Part shown: positions 44,075 to 54,555 of the stretch, piece after piece
Numbering within the stretch: position 1 is the stretch's first letter
Layout of the letters: each line of letters starts with the position of its first letter
Assembly (NCBI GenBank): GCA_015847255.1
Contig: JADLZK010009382.1
Span: 1 to 64,000 of the forward strand
DNA: 64,000 nt
Source: Hyparrhenia diplandra
Taxonomy: Eukaryota > Streptophyta > Magnoliopsida > Poales > Poaceae
Direction: 5' to 3'
Made by a program: the position numbers and the translations under genes
Notes under the pieces: model-generated
What the model was told of the DNA's origin: nothing
Database searches by the model: none
The model's input: only the letters and a program-made list of their open reading frames with translations

Positions 44075-44620
44075 AGTCTTGTATGTGGTCCTACACGTGA
44101 TGGGAGTCTATTACTAAACAGAAGTGCTCTTCCATTCAACAAATGGTTGCTTTCAAGAGTGAATGCAAAGCAACGCAATGGAATCCGTATTCCAGCACTA
44201 GACTTATTATTACTAAAAATAGAGCGAGTTCCACTATCTCTGGCACTACCTATATAACTGCCTATATATAGTGTTTCCTGCTCAGCAAAGACTCAACAGA
44301 ACACAAGCAAGGACCAAAGCACAGGGCTCATGGGCGATCGGAGCATGATGCTCAAAAGAGTTAGGAAGAAGATGCTATTATATATGTATATTAGGATTAG
44401 GAGGCAAAAGGGACAAGGAAGGGTGATACACAGGAAGAGTTGGTGGAACGATGGTTCTGTGGGCTGACAAAGTGTTCCTAGAGGCACCTAGCTCTGATGA
44501 GATAGCCACCTGCTGGTTATGGACGCGTACCCAATGAACTTACCAGTTACGGGGAAGCAAGGTAGATCTAAGGTTATGGAGCTCGCAATGGAGAAGTGAA
44601 AGCTAACATGGCAGCATGGA
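44075..44620. repeat. Local duplication family A, copy A1, right half
   Basis: Matches 58196-58680 (AGAAGTGCTCTTCCATTCA, GGAGGCAAAAGGGAC and ACGATGGTTC stretches) and more distantly 54780-55100. Together with 1860-2312 it makes one A unit. Confidence 0.82.
44263..44270 (+). promoter_or_regulatory. TATA-like box in duplication A1
   Basis: CCTATATATAGTGTTTCC here, with TTATATATAGTGTTTCC at about 54929 in the A' copy. It is followed by a CA-rich leader-like stretch. Its conservation in two diverged copies is the reason for listing it. No gene follows that I recognise. Confidence 0.4.
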
Positions 44621-45039
44621 AGTTTGGGGCGGTGCCATTCACCTGTGTCGAAGAGGACGTTCAGTCATGTGTGCATGGGATGGAACCCTTGACCTGATCA
44701 GGTTTTTACGTGTCCAATGTCTAAATTATACAAAAACTCAGCTACATGTTTACGGGTAGCAGTATAGCAGTAAAGTGCTTGAGTTCATCCACGCTGCATG
44801 TCCTCCCAAAGGTTGAGAGCCTGACCAGTGCGTAATGATCAAATCAAAAAATGGAAGTTCCTCAGCATCATGATCAAGCACAACAATTGTGGCACAACTA
44901 TGGGATGCTGTTAGATATTTAATTTCTCAAATGTTCTAGCTTTACGTATTGTCCTAAACTAATTTGATTTGTACAAGAAACAATTTTTCTGTTGAGATGT
45001 GAGTGTTAGAGACTACACATATGGTTGCTGGTCAAATTA
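44621..45039. other. No gene seen
   Basis: AT-rich, no recognisable feature. Confidence 0.5.
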
Positions 45040-45380
45040 AAGATCTATTTTTTCCCATCGAAGAGGCACCTAGATGATCAGTCGGAGGCCAATCGATCCC
45101 CTGAGCAAATTTAACGGGCCAGTACATAGTTCTGAAATGCAATCTAGAAATTATTAGATGCCATTTTACTAATACCAAATTAATATTCAGCAATGGCAGC
45201 TATTTTCTGTAGGGACACTCAATCTACAGCCATTACTAAACATTTGACCACAGATGCCATGAACAACGACTGCTTCTGCCTGAGCCCAGGCAGCCCACAC
45301 CGGCTGGCCAGTGAGCTGCATGAGAGCCAGCGGCCAAAGCCTGCAAGGTTGCAAGTGCAGCCAAGTTCTGCCGATCGGTC
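45040..45380. repeat. Local duplication family D, copy 1
   Basis: Shares AAAGATC.ATTTTTTCC..TCGAAGAGGCACC (45040-45071) and GGTTGCAAGTGCAGCCAAGT (45348-45367) with the segment at 45709-45790. The two blocks are in opposite order around the copies, so the rearrangement is complex. Confidence 0.6.
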
Positions 45381-45445
45381 GCCGCCTCTGCCACAACCCC
45401 AACCAAGGTGAATATGACTTGACCAATTTCGATGGTGACACCATA

Positions 45446-45470
45446 GTTTTTTTAGATAATGGATAATAAT
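45446..45470 (-). mobile_element. 25-bp LINE 3'-tail insertion with 14-bp TSD
   Basis: GTTTTTTTAGATAATGGATA (poly-T first, minus orientation) is flanked by perfect copies of ATGGTGACACCATA at 45432-45445 and 45471-45484. The same tail, TTTTTTAGATAATGGATAAT, ends the LINE at 48136. This is the signature of target-primed reverse transcription that aborted almost at once. Confidence 0.88.
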
Positions 45471-45708
45471 ATGGTGACACCATATGCTTATATGAATGCG
45501 ACTCGGCATTGATATGTGGATATGAATGCATATGCAAGTGTGGTGGTCGGCCTTCATGCCGTACGTTTTATTGCAGGTTTTGGAAACCTCACTGTGCAGG
45601 GGGACGTGCTGCTGAAATTTTGAACTAAGCCCTATTTTTTTTTGTAGAGAGGAGCCCGTCGTAGTCGAGCCGGAGTACTTCAGCGACCCCGATCTTCTTC
45701 CCCGACGT

Positions 45709-46450
45709 TGCAAGTGCAGCCAAGTACTGCCGATGTCCTGGCAGATTAAAGATCCATTTTTTTCCTGTCAAAGAGGCACCAGAGTGAGGAGTAGGATGCC
45801 AATCCCCAATAGAAATTTGATAAGCCAATACATTGTTTTACGCCACATAGATTGTTTTGGAACGACATGGAAGTTTTTGGTTGCATGTGTTTTTAATCTC
45901 ACTGAAAAACATTTTTTTAGAATGGTGGTTTGCTCTTATTGAATAACAAAATCACTGATCGTTCACACTCTGGAGGCCATCCGAGACAATTGGCACATTT
46001 TCAGTTCACGGAGCAGGTATGAAGTGGCAGAACAGCAAGTATGATGGACTTTAGCATGTGGATACTATCAAATGCACTTAATTCTCAATCCTTTTTTCGA
46101 ATCAAGTACTCATCCATTCACGATCCAGCTGAGCAAATCTTCCAAGCATGCAAATTAAAATGTACTTATTTCCAATAAATGCATGGTGAGTAAACAAAAT
46201 GTACTTCACCAAATACTGCAGTATTGATTACAACAGTGACCAGCACAATATAACTTCCTATATATATATGGTGAATTGCATTACCAAATACAAATCATTC
46301 GATATAAGCTCAATACTCCAGCACAGGGCAAGGGCTTGGATCGGAGGAGGCAGTATATATAGGATGTTCAGATGAGAATAATAGTTAGCTGCGATTGTGT
46401 TTTGGGAACCGGAGGCAAAAGGGAAAGAGATATTGCATCAAAGAAAACAA
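45709..46450. repeat. Local duplication family B, copy B1
   Basis: Homologous to 55930-56600. Shared blocks in order: AAAGATCC-TTTTTT, 'TGTTTTGGAAC', 'TTTTTTAGAATGG' / 'TTTTTCTGAATGG', 'GGCACATTTTCAGTT', 'GCAAATCTTCCA' and 'GGAGGCAAAAGGGAAAGA'. Confidence 0.8.
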
Positions 46451-46820
46451 GGAGGGCTATGTCTTTCACGGTGACAGAGCGATATGCCAGCCATATGGCC
46501 ACGACGCCATGTTGCTTTGACAATGGAGGCGAATGCTTTCAGGGACTCGATGTCCCTTGGTGCTGAGTTGGGCATTCGTCGTGTTTATTTTGAAACTGAT
46601 AGTCAATAATTGTTGAAGCTTTGGGAGATGGGCAAGATGCAATGATCACACATATCTCTGCTCACTCAATTCTGTAGCTCATACCCTGGCTAAGCATGTC
46701 TCAGATAGCAATAGGGTGTGTGAGTAGCAAATAGCCCCATCTTGTATATCTAATCTGATGTCCGAAGATTGTAATATCCATATTTCCTGATCAACGAAAG
46801 ACCATTGTCACAAAAAAAAA
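46451..46820 (+). mobile_element. LINE 3' fragment with RNase H-like remnant
   Basis: The plus frame reads GDEAN-type, then FRDSMSLGAELGIRRVYFET followed by DSQ and a stop. This is the plant non-LTR RNase H-like block (RVT_3 type, usually A-L-x-x-A-x-x-L-G-x-x-x-x-x-x-E-T-D-S). After it come CTGATCAACGAAAGACCATT, which resembles LINE 3' ends, and a poly-A run at 46812-46820. 5'-truncated and inserted into duplication B1. Confidence 0.75.
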
Positions 46821-47375
46821 CCCTCAGTTTCAGATCTTTCTACCTGCAATGGTTGTTGCATAAACCCTAAAAGGCTTCAATGATTCACCAGCCATCGGCT
46901 CCGGGGCTTTTGGATCTTCATAGGCCACCATTGGTTCTACTTCTATATATCTTAATCCTTGTGGATAGTGTGGGCTAAATTTTTTCTCCATTTTTGTTGT
47001 TTAAATGCCAACTTCTTGTTTCTGAAAAAAAGCCAACTTCTTTTTGTGCATGGATGGAGTCAGATGCATGGTAATACATAGTCCCTCGAGGCCTCGACAA
47101 TGGATGCAGTATGCATGCATCTAATTGGGTACGGTTGTACCTGTGCCTATTGATGCGTATCAGACGTTGATTTTCTATGTTTTTGTTGTCTGGCTTGTTC
47201 GTTTAGGACAGGCGCCACATTTCTTTAAGGTGCAACAGCCCTAATAAGTCAGTCGTTCCGCTCCTCCATCCACCCCTAATCCTCAAATTCCAACCCCCAA
47301 CCTCACTCCAATAACAGCCACAGAACAATCACAACATCTGGTCGATGAGTGGAAATGGATAAGATCTTGGAATAA
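46821..47375. other. Continuation of family B and spacer
   Basis: CCAACTTCTTTTTGTGCATG at 47031 matches 56807-56826 in copy B2. Otherwise no gene seen. A leader-like CA-rich stretch (47280-47345) precedes the next open frame. Confidence 0.5.
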
Positions 47376-47953
47376 CACCAAGTTCTCCAGATACAAGTGA
47401 CCTATAAATCAACCGAGAAGAACCCATTAGATCTGCCCATCCTGCCTGAAAGAGGAGCACCGATGACAACAACGCCAAGACCCACCACATGCAACAACCG
47501 AATTATCCCAAATTTTTCTGCAGATCCATCTAGCTTGTCCTCAAGCGGAACAAGTGTCAATAGTATTGTGTGCAACAACACTTTGATTAATAATACAACA
47601 CCATCACCATTCACATTTACATCAACAACAAACCAACCAATGTCACCAATGCCAACTTGCACGGCGGTAACATCTGCATCTGCAGAATTCCTATCTCAGG
47701 TAAAATTGAAACCGATGATATGGCAAACTAAGACAATATAATTTATTTCTAAATTTGTACCTCCATCATTGTCGTGATTCAGGTGTGGGGCAGGAATCTA
47801 TTGGTTATCAACAATGAAAAGCTTCCCACTTCTCCCATCGTGTATGATGGTGTTCTGAGAAACAATATCTTCCTCATTTTCTTGCATGGAGAGACACCAC
47901 TAGAAGTAGAGTTTAGTGGGTTAGTGTTAAAAAAAACGTGTTTTGCAATGTAG
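47376..47953 (+). CDS. Unrecognised two-exon open frame (hypothetical)
   Basis: Exon 1 is an open frame from 47376 (first in-frame ATG at 47463, MTTTPRPTTCNNRII) to the donor CTATCTCAG|GTAAAA at 47699. Exon 2 starts after the acceptor GATTCAG at 47783 in the same phase (VWGRNLLVINNEKLPTSPIV) and runs to TAG at 47951-47953, about 57 codons. Exon 1 is rich in T, N, S and P. Exon 2 has ordered hydrophobic segments (IFLIFLHGETPLEVEFSGL). Both exons are phase-compatible multiples of three, which supports a real gene or gene remnant. There is no in-frame stop at the junction. No domain is recognised, and it lies in a repeat-rich setting. The start is uncertain because an upstream exon may exist. 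Confidence 0.4.
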
Positions 47954-48135
47954 CTCTGTTTTATTTGTGATATATCTCTCACACTAGCATTGTTGATTCT
48001 CTAAATCTTACATTGAGAGTGGAAAACACAACTCAGTTTTGTTTTCTCTCACTTAATTAGGCCATGCATGCATGTGGCTCTCAATCTCACTTCGAACTAA
48101 CGATTCCCAGAACTGCTTGTGGAATAGCAAGTGCA
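47954..48135. other. Spacer before LINE
   Basis: No feature recognised. Confidence 0.5.
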
Positions 48136-48431
48136 TTTTTTAGATAATGGATAATAAAATCCTGGCCTCTACATCTAGGGATGTATACAGCCAATTATTA
48201 CAAAGTTTGGAAAATTAAAAAAACATGGGCAAGGCGATTGTTTGTAACATAGACAATGGATCTAAAGCAAACGGAAAAGATGCTTCCATCCTATATTGGA
48301 GATTTCTAAAGCAACCATCTCCAATTGCTTGCTCAATGCAACGAGGGTGTCCTTTGCTTGCTCAACACGTTGCAAACTGGGCCCAAAAGCGCAGCCAATA
48401 AGCTCCCCTGAAGATTCCCTACATAATAGAG

Positions 48432-48845
48432 TTAGATTTCATTTTTTTTAAGAATCGTATCATTACGACATCTCCAGATGGCCCAGAATAAAGCAGCCAC
48501 ACCAACCCAAATCAATGGCTTAATTTGTTTATGTTGATTATGAAGCCAAGCACCAAACATATGGTCAATTGAAACAGGTTGGGTAAGGTTAGTAGCATAG
48601 AAAATAATCCTCCAAATCATCTTGGCAAAGGGGCAATCAAAGAAGAGGTGCTGAATAGTTTCACTCATATTACAACACTCGCATTTTTGACTCCCCTTCC
48701 AATTTTTCCTAGCAAGGTTGTCTTTTGTCAAAACGACACCTCTTTCGACAAACCATAGGAGAATTTTTATTTTTAGAGGTATTTTCCATTTCCGGATCCT
48801 CTTATGATGGAAGGGTGGATTTGTATCTATAGCATCTAGATACAT
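48432..48845 (-). pseudogene. LINE C-terminal zf-RVT domain
   Basis: A 137-codon frame carries WKIPLKIKILLWFVERGVVL and TKDNLARKNW. These precede CECCNMSETIQHLFFDCPFA, the C-x-x-C..H-x-x-x-x-C zinc-ribbon that follows plant L1 reverse transcriptases. VGVAALFWAIWRCRND follows. Intact across this block. Confidence 0.92.
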
Positions 48846-49132
48846 GGACCGGACGGAGAAAACTCCAGATCTGGCTAAAAGCTATTTAAAATAGTCCTTA
48901 CCATCCACCGGATCCACATTAGAAACCCGGAGCTACCAGGTTAAGCCACTCGAAAGGTTATTATCCACTAAAGATCTCCTAAATGAAATATTAAGAGGAT
49001 GCGAGGATAGAACTTTTGAAACCGTTGCATGTCGGTCCCTTGCTATATTATATAATCTTGGGTATCTAAGTTTGAGTGGCTTATCACCTAACCAAGTATC
49101 ATCCTAAAACCTAGTACTAGTTCCATCTTTAA

Positions 49133-49799
49133 TTATGAAACAGCCCTTAGCAAGCACCTCATCTTTAATATGCATGAGGCCTCTCCGAAATGAGAGTCAT
49201 TAGGTTTGACTAACACTTGGGTTAGGGTCTTGGAATTTAAGTATTTGTTCCTTAGCAAGGATTGCCAGGTACCATCGGTGTTTATAAGATTGACAATCCA
49301 TTTGGCCAATAAACATTTGTTTTGTATGTGTAAATCTATAATTCCAAGACCACCATGGTCCTTAGGGCGACACATGATGTCCCACTTAGCAAGTCTATAT
49401 TTATGTTTTTCTGTAGACCCTTGCCGTAAGAATCTTGATCTGAATTTGTCAAGATTTTTGAGTACACCTTTTGGGACCTCAAAGAATGACATCATGAACA
49501 TTGGGAGACTACTTAAGACAGAATTTAACAAAACAAGTCTCCCCATAGGATAGGTATTTAGCTTTCCAACAGGAAAGTTTTTTTTGTTCAAAGCGTTCTT
49601 CCACCTTTCTCCATTCAGAATTTAGGAGTTGTCTATGGTGCTTTGGGATACCTAAATATCCGAAAGGATATGCCCCTATGTTACAACCAAAGAGTGTCGT
49701 ATAATAATGTTCCATCTCTTTGGCAGCACCATAACAGAAGATTTCACTTTGGTGTAAATTAATCTTTAGACCGGATAATTGTTCAAAGACGCAGAGCAA
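49133..49799 (-). pseudogene. LINE reverse transcriptase C-terminal extension
   Basis: 49509-49799 reads FEQLSGLKINLHQSEIFCYG and PFGYLGIPKHHRQL. 49133-49591 reads PMGRLVLLNSVLSSLPMFMM followed by SFFEVPKGV and HGGLGIIDLHIQNKCLLAKW. These are conserved plant L1 blocks. One frameshift near 49560 divides them. The stretch 48846-49132 is in other frames. Confidence 0.9.
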
Positions 49800-49804
49800 G
49801 AGTT

Positions 49805-50546
49805 TCAGATTTTTTGCTTGCTCGAGTCATGGTCTAAAATGATAATGGTGTCATCCGCATATTGTAAAATGGATAAACCATCATCAATTAGGTGTGGGAT
49901 AATCCCTCTTATTTGTCCATCGGTCTTTGCTCTATTAATGAGAAGAGCTAGCATATCAGTGACGATGTTAAACAAGATAGGTGACATAGGATCCCCTTGT
50001 CTAAGGCCACGTTTGGTGCGGAAGTAGTGTCCTATGTCATCATTGACTTTTACCTCGACACTACCCCCAGTGACCATGTTCGGATCCATCTACACCATTT
50101 GGGTGAGAACCCCTTCATGCGTAGTGTTTGCTATAGGAAGGACCACTTAACCTTGTCATAGGCTTTTTCAAAATCAATTTTGAGAATGATTCCATTCCTT
50201 TTCTTAGTATGTAATTCATGGATAGTTTCGTGTAAAATAACTACTCCTTCCATGATATTCTTTCCTGGCATGAAAGCCGCCCTGTGACGGGCTCACCACA
50301 GATCTTAGCTACTTTATTCAGTTTGTTAGTTCCCACTTTAGTGAAGACTTTGAAACTAACATTAAGGACACATATTGGTCTATATTGCTGAATAGTAGTA
50401 GCGTTTTGGGTTTTAGGGATTAGGGAGATTATTCCAAAATTGAGACTAAAAAGATCAAGACTCTCATTATGGAATTCATGAAAAATGGACATAAGGTCGT
50501 CCTTAATCAACTCCCAAAAAACGATACAATTCAGCAGGAAAACCAT
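49805..50546 (-). pseudogene. LINE reverse transcriptase core
   Basis: 49805-50089 contains KRGLRQGDPMSPILFNIVTD and LQYADDTIIIL (the catalytic Y-A-D-D). 50241-50546 contains NFGIISLIPKTQNATTIQQY followed by RPICVLNVSFKVFTKV. The gap at 50090-50240 carries the K-A-Y-D-K-V-x-W type block in another phase. Active-site residues are present. Not continuous. Confidence 0.93.
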
Positions 50547-50913
50547 CAGGTCCTGGAGCTTTATTATGTTCCATTTGGAAAATGGCTTCCCTCACTTCAG
50601 ATTCAAAGTGAAGTTAGCAATTAAGATATCATTTTCCTCTGGAGTAACTTTTGGAATATCTATAATTTGATCTTCCATCAAGGCTATTTTGGTTTGCTCA
50701 GGCGAACCAAAAAGATTTTTATAGTAATTTGTAATGTGGCTTTTTGAGACATTCATCCCCAATAACAACACCTTGATCGTTTTCAAGCCTAAAAATATGT
50801 TGTTTTCGGTGTTTCCCATTAGCCACTAAGTGAAAGAACCTGGTGTTTGCATCTCCCTCTAATAAGGATTTCACTTCATACGTGCCATAATTGTTGATGT
50901 ACTCCATAGGCAC
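50547..50913 (-). pseudogene. LINE segment upstream of reverse transcriptase
   Basis: 50719-50913 reads KSLLEGDANTRFFHLVANGK with HRKQHIFRLEND, and 50592-50819 continues NYYKNLFGSPE. This is the usual lead-in (E-G-D-x-N-T-x-F-F-H) before the L1 reverse transcriptase. The 5' truncation lies just beyond. Confidence 0.9.
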
Positions 50914-50940
50914 TGGGAAGCAATATCAAAAACAACAACG

Positions 50941-51239
50941 ATCTTTCAATTGTTCCATCTTTATCACTAAAATTACCTTGAATCTGAACTTTATGTGGTA
51001 CGATATATAGAGCACATGATTCGGCACCACTGTCCAACAATTTATCATATTCTGTAGATTAAGGTATATAATGATTTAATTACTGCTATCCATTCCTGGA
51101 CAATATGTTGTACTTCGAAGCAATAACAAAGCTGCTAACAACCCCAAAGATTAAATTCTGGTATTAATATATGACTGCAACCACATCACCACTGCCGTAA
51201 TAATATTATAGGACGTACATCTAACTTCTTGCCATGAAT
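50941..51239. other. No gene seen
   Basis: AT-rich sequence next to the LINE truncation point. Confidence 0.45.
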
Positions 51240-51390
51240 TAACTTCTCCAGATGGTCATATCTCGCACATTATGTTTCATCAACAGCACTGCAAATCCAT
51301 CTGATATAAGTCGCTTGATCCCACAAGCCAATGACAGATACAGGAATGCATCTGGTTGCGCTGTTCTATATATTAGTAGACATCACAAGC
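51240..51390. repeat. Local duplication family E, copy 1
   Basis: Similar to 52685-52810: shared CATATC.(GCAC) stretches, 'CTGCAAATCCATCTGAT' / 'CTGCAAATCCATTTCAT', 'CAATGACAGATACAG' / 'CAGTGGCTGATACAG' and a final 'TATA.TACTA'-type end. Offset about 1.43 kb. Confidence 0.65.
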
Positions 51391-51559
51391 CTCACCGCCC
51401 ATCTAGCTAGGGAGTGTTTCATAGCAGATTCCCTATATGACTACTAGGTGGCTGGCGACAGCAATGGTGGCAACCAGCAAGTTAGAGTAGCCCCCAGTCA
51501 AGCGACTTATATCAGATGGATTTGCAGCAATGAGAGTGAGGAACCGGCTTGTCAAGACA
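51391..51559. other. Spacer
   Basis: The frame before the next entry (ACCTGAACAACAACGTGATC) may extend the pseudogene leftward. Confidence 0.35.
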
Positions 51560-52070
51560 CCTGAACAACAACGTGATCAGCTACTAACTGGGTTACTAGC
51601 CATAGAGGCTGAACGCATTAATCCTGGAGAATGAAAGGGCTGATGGAACCGGCTCAATGCCTTCCGTGCAAAATGGCATGCGGCCAATGTGGAAATCCGA
51701 TGCTACAAGAACGATGTCCTCATCCAACCCAAGCAAGCCACATCCTAGCTGCGGTTATACTTATTGATCCTCAACAATCTCTCCTAAGTGTCTACCGAAT
51801 AAGCTTGCTAGTGGCGTCGAAACTAGACGGCCCTCAAGCGCAACAAAACGGAATTGCTCCGTGAGCACATCCAGTGCTTGACCTACAAGCACCACGAGTT
51901 CCCAGTGATCATTGAGAACAACAGGGTCATTGATGCCTTAATGAAAGGACACGGATACCTGGACCTGGTAGACTACTTGGGAACTCCTTGAGAGATACAA
52001 ATGCAAGCATAAGGTAGTGGATGAAAATGACGATGCTAGGAAGGACAAGTTGTAGAAGGCCGCAAGTTTG
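51560..52070 (+). pseudogene. Unrecognised protein-coding remnant (helical, frameshifted)
   Basis: Successive plus frames read QLLTGLLAIEAERINPGE, WNRLNAFRAKWHAANVEIRC, then NKTELLREHIQCLTYKHHEF and VIDALMKGHGYLDLVDYLG, then WELLERYKCKHKVVDENDDA. The sequence is charged and helical in style, with no stop until each frameshift, so it looks like a decayed gene rather than random DNA. 'GGCTCAATGCCTTC' occurs at 51649 and again at 52109. I do not recognise the family. Confidence 0.45.
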
Positions 52071-52344
52071 TCGCCATGGATAAGCATTCCAAGCATCCCT
52101 GAACACCAAGCCTGGCTCAATGCCTTCTGTGCACCCCCGGGAAGAATGATCGTCCCACTGGTGAAGACATGAGGAAGGATAAAGATGGGTTCCCGAGCTC
52201 GATGGCAATCTAATGATTTTTGGAGATCTAGAGGGCTATGAATGTGCATATTTCTGCGTCTAAATCTATACTATGTATAACAAAGAAAAATTACGGCAAC
52301 AAGCACTTTATTTTTTATATACATCCATTAAGCAGAGTGGTAAG

Positions 52345-52710
52345 GCATAATGTGTAATACAGGTTATTAGTACAGGCTAGCCTACTACTTGATTACGTAG
52401 TGAGTTGATGCCACGCTTTTGACGCTGTACAGAGGGCAATCTAATGCAGCAAATTGTTCACCCTCAACTCCAAATAAGTACCATCAACCACTTGTCTACA
52501 TTCCTGTTCCCCTCTATTCCTATTGCATTTTGGGGTATGGTTGCTTTGCACCTGTTAGATCTCTCTCTGTTTGTTCCCCTGTTTTCTATTCACTATGCTA
52601 TTTTGTATTTTGCTATAGAGAAACCATTATATGGGGAGACCACCTGATAGTGGAATCTGGTAGGTGTAATCTGCTATGTATTGACTTCTTTAGATAACCA
52701 TATCCTGCAC
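52345..52710. repeat. Local duplication family C, copy C1
   Basis: Homologous to 59080-59345: ACTTGATTACGTAGTGAGTT / ATTTGATTATGCGATGAGTT, TATTTTGTATTTTGCTATAG / TATTTTATATTTTGCTAAAG, AGAGAAACCA.T.TATGGG and GGTAGGTGTAAT.TGCTATGT. Confidence 0.85.
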
Positions 52711-52810
52711 GGCATATCTCATCAGCAATGCTGCAAATCCATTTCATCCCAAAAAGCCAGTGGCTGATACAGTCATGCAATTGGTGGCACTATACTACAA
52801 ATGGACATCT
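52685..52810. repeat. Local duplication family E, copy 2
   Basis: See 51240-51390. It directly follows C1. Confidence 0.65.
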
Positions 52811-53721
52811 CCATATTTATTCACAGTGACATACTTGGTCTAGGAAGTTATCAGAATTTCTGATGTGTGTTGAGCTCCATCTATGCGTGAAATTTACTAT
52901 TGCTCTTGAAACCGAAGAAGTGACAAGCCACTGGATTCATATGGAAACTAAGGCTGCACTTTTTCGGCATATAGATGTTGCAACACATGGGGACACAAAA
53001 AGCCCCATCAAATCCTTGCTCTACTAAAACAAAATAACTCAATACCACTGAGAAACCATCTGTCTAGCCATCGAAGTGTTCTGGATAATGAAATAGAATC
53101 GGCGAGAAACATATGTTTAGGTGACTCTTCCTCCTATCCCGGAATTGATAAATGTTTTCTGATTCTTCCTTGCTCCACAGGGAACGTCTTCACAGAAACA
53201 ACATTACATACTGACTATCCCAAAAATGTTGACATAGAACTCTGCTTTACTTAGCTATTCTACGAAAACAAAATAACATGATATAATCTGACAAGATCAG
53301 CTGGCATTTTTGTGACGCAGGCTAAACAGACAACTCTCCAGGGGCTGAAACGACCTCAGCTAGCAATTGAAGAGAGCTCCTCCTTCTATCCCCAACACAT
53401 TGAAGAGAGCTCCTCCAGCTAACAGGTTGGTTAGCACCGATCCTCCTTCTGCAAGATTGACCCAGCGCAGAGCTCACGGAGGAGACTGTATCGTTGACAG
53501 TAATTGTGTTATAGCTTGCAAGAGACAAAACACAATCACTTTCTTCTTCCCTTAATTTCTCCTATGTTTTTGCCCCCCTTCTTTTATTGCTTCTAGCCTC
53601 TGCCTTTGGTTTGGCCTGAGGTAAATCGATCATGATTTGGATGAGCCTAGTATTTCAGGGCTCTTTGTTTTTCTAAGAAAAATGATTATGCTTACACAGT
53701 AGAGTTTACATCTCTTCACGA
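52811..53721. other. No gene seen; short repeat
   Basis: ATTGAAGAGAGCTCCTCC occurs at about 53367 and about 53399. Nothing else recognised. Confidence 0.45.
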
Positions 53722-53935
53722 TGGTTTTGTATGGCTTCTTACAAATATCTGTGCGCCTTGTACTCCCTCGTTAGGCATCAGTTTGTGGCCTGGTTCAGAA
53801 ATATTCAAATGCAAGAGCCAGTCAACCGGATTGTCAATGGTGACTTTAATCCTTACAGAATCATGGATGATTGAAGCCGTGTGGTAGAAACTGCATTGAA
53901 AGGAAAGCATTTTGAGAACTACAAGCCAGGGTTTT
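53722..53935 (+). pseudogene. LINE endonuclease fragment
   Basis: In one phase LLTNICAPCTPS, in the next RHQFVAWFRNIQMQEPVNRI then VNGDFNPYRIMDD. The G-D-F-N motif (53839-53850) with preceding V-T-N-I-Y-A-P and following Y-R signatures marks the APE-type endonuclease of plant L1 LINEs. It ends at a stop (53870) and remains weakly similar to about 53935. It is on the opposite strand from the LINE at 48136-50940, so it comes from a different insertion. Confidence 0.78.
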
Positions 53936-54205
53936 TAATCTCCTAAACTAATGATGGAATTTATCCCCTTTTGAAGTGGGCCACTAAATTTATCATTAGA
54001 ATATATATATGCCCACCGTAATTACTGTGCAAGTGTTTAAGGCTTCCACCCTACTTACTGTAGGGAGAAGTATAACTCTTGTCGAGACAAAACACATGAG
54101 ACATGTAAGTACAGTTCATGATGCGGTAACCCCCGTTTGGCAAGGCGATAGACAGATGTGGGTTAAAAGTGTTGTCTAGCCTCATGGTTGATCACGAGAA
54201 ATGTA
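53936..54205. other. No gene seen
   Basis: AT-rich spacer. Contains the left TSD of the following solo LTR at 54201-54205. Confidence 0.45.
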
Positions 54206-54550
54206 TGTTAGCAACACTCCTCAATGTTTCACAGAACAACTCGATTCAGATACAATCGGGATACAACCTCGGGGGAAAGGGAGGTCTGAAGATCAGCAAG
54301 GAATTGGAGAGGAGGATCTAGAGGAGGGTATCTAAAAGGATCCAGAAGTACAGCTGATGAGTGAGGAGACTTGGGGAGGAAGATGAACAGGGGAGGAAGT
54401 GGAGTTCTGATAATAATTCTTCGATCCCCTTCCCCTGTAGCCTTTGTGCTCTCTTGTAGTCTCGTTCCTCCAGTGCAATCTTCGACATGGGCCAATACTC
54501 CACTCAGCCCATGGCTTGCTGCTGGCCCATGGAATGGGTGATTCCTAACA
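54206..54550. mobile_element. Solo LTR (345 bp)
   Basis: Begins TGTTAGCAACACTCC and ends GTGATTCCTAACA, so the ends pair as TGTTAG..CTAACA. Flanked by ATGTA at 54201-54205 and 54551-54555. No internal primer site, purine tract or coding is present. Best read as a solo LTR left by recombination of a Copia-like element, since short LTRs with TGTTAG ends are common there. Orientation not determined. Confidence 0.85.
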
Positions 54551-54555
54551 ATGTA

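Larger units (their letters stand above)
48136..50940 (-). mobile_element. 5'-truncated L1-type LINE
   Basis: The minus-strand element ends at the poly-T start (48136) with TTTTTTAGATAATGGATAAT. It contains the reverse transcriptase and C-terminal zinc-ribbon region but no endonuclease. It stops abruptly near 50915-50940, as 5'-truncated LINEs do. I could not identify a convincing TSD. The coding sequence is frameshifted. Confidence 0.9.

Noticed and set aside
45187..45411. Plus and minus frames of 72-164 codons
   Set aside because: No motif, and the sequence belongs to duplicated block D, whose other copy does not keep the frames.
54206..54550. A complete small TRIM element
   Set aside because: No internal repeat pair, primer-binding site or purine tract is visible; a solo LTR fits all of the sequence.
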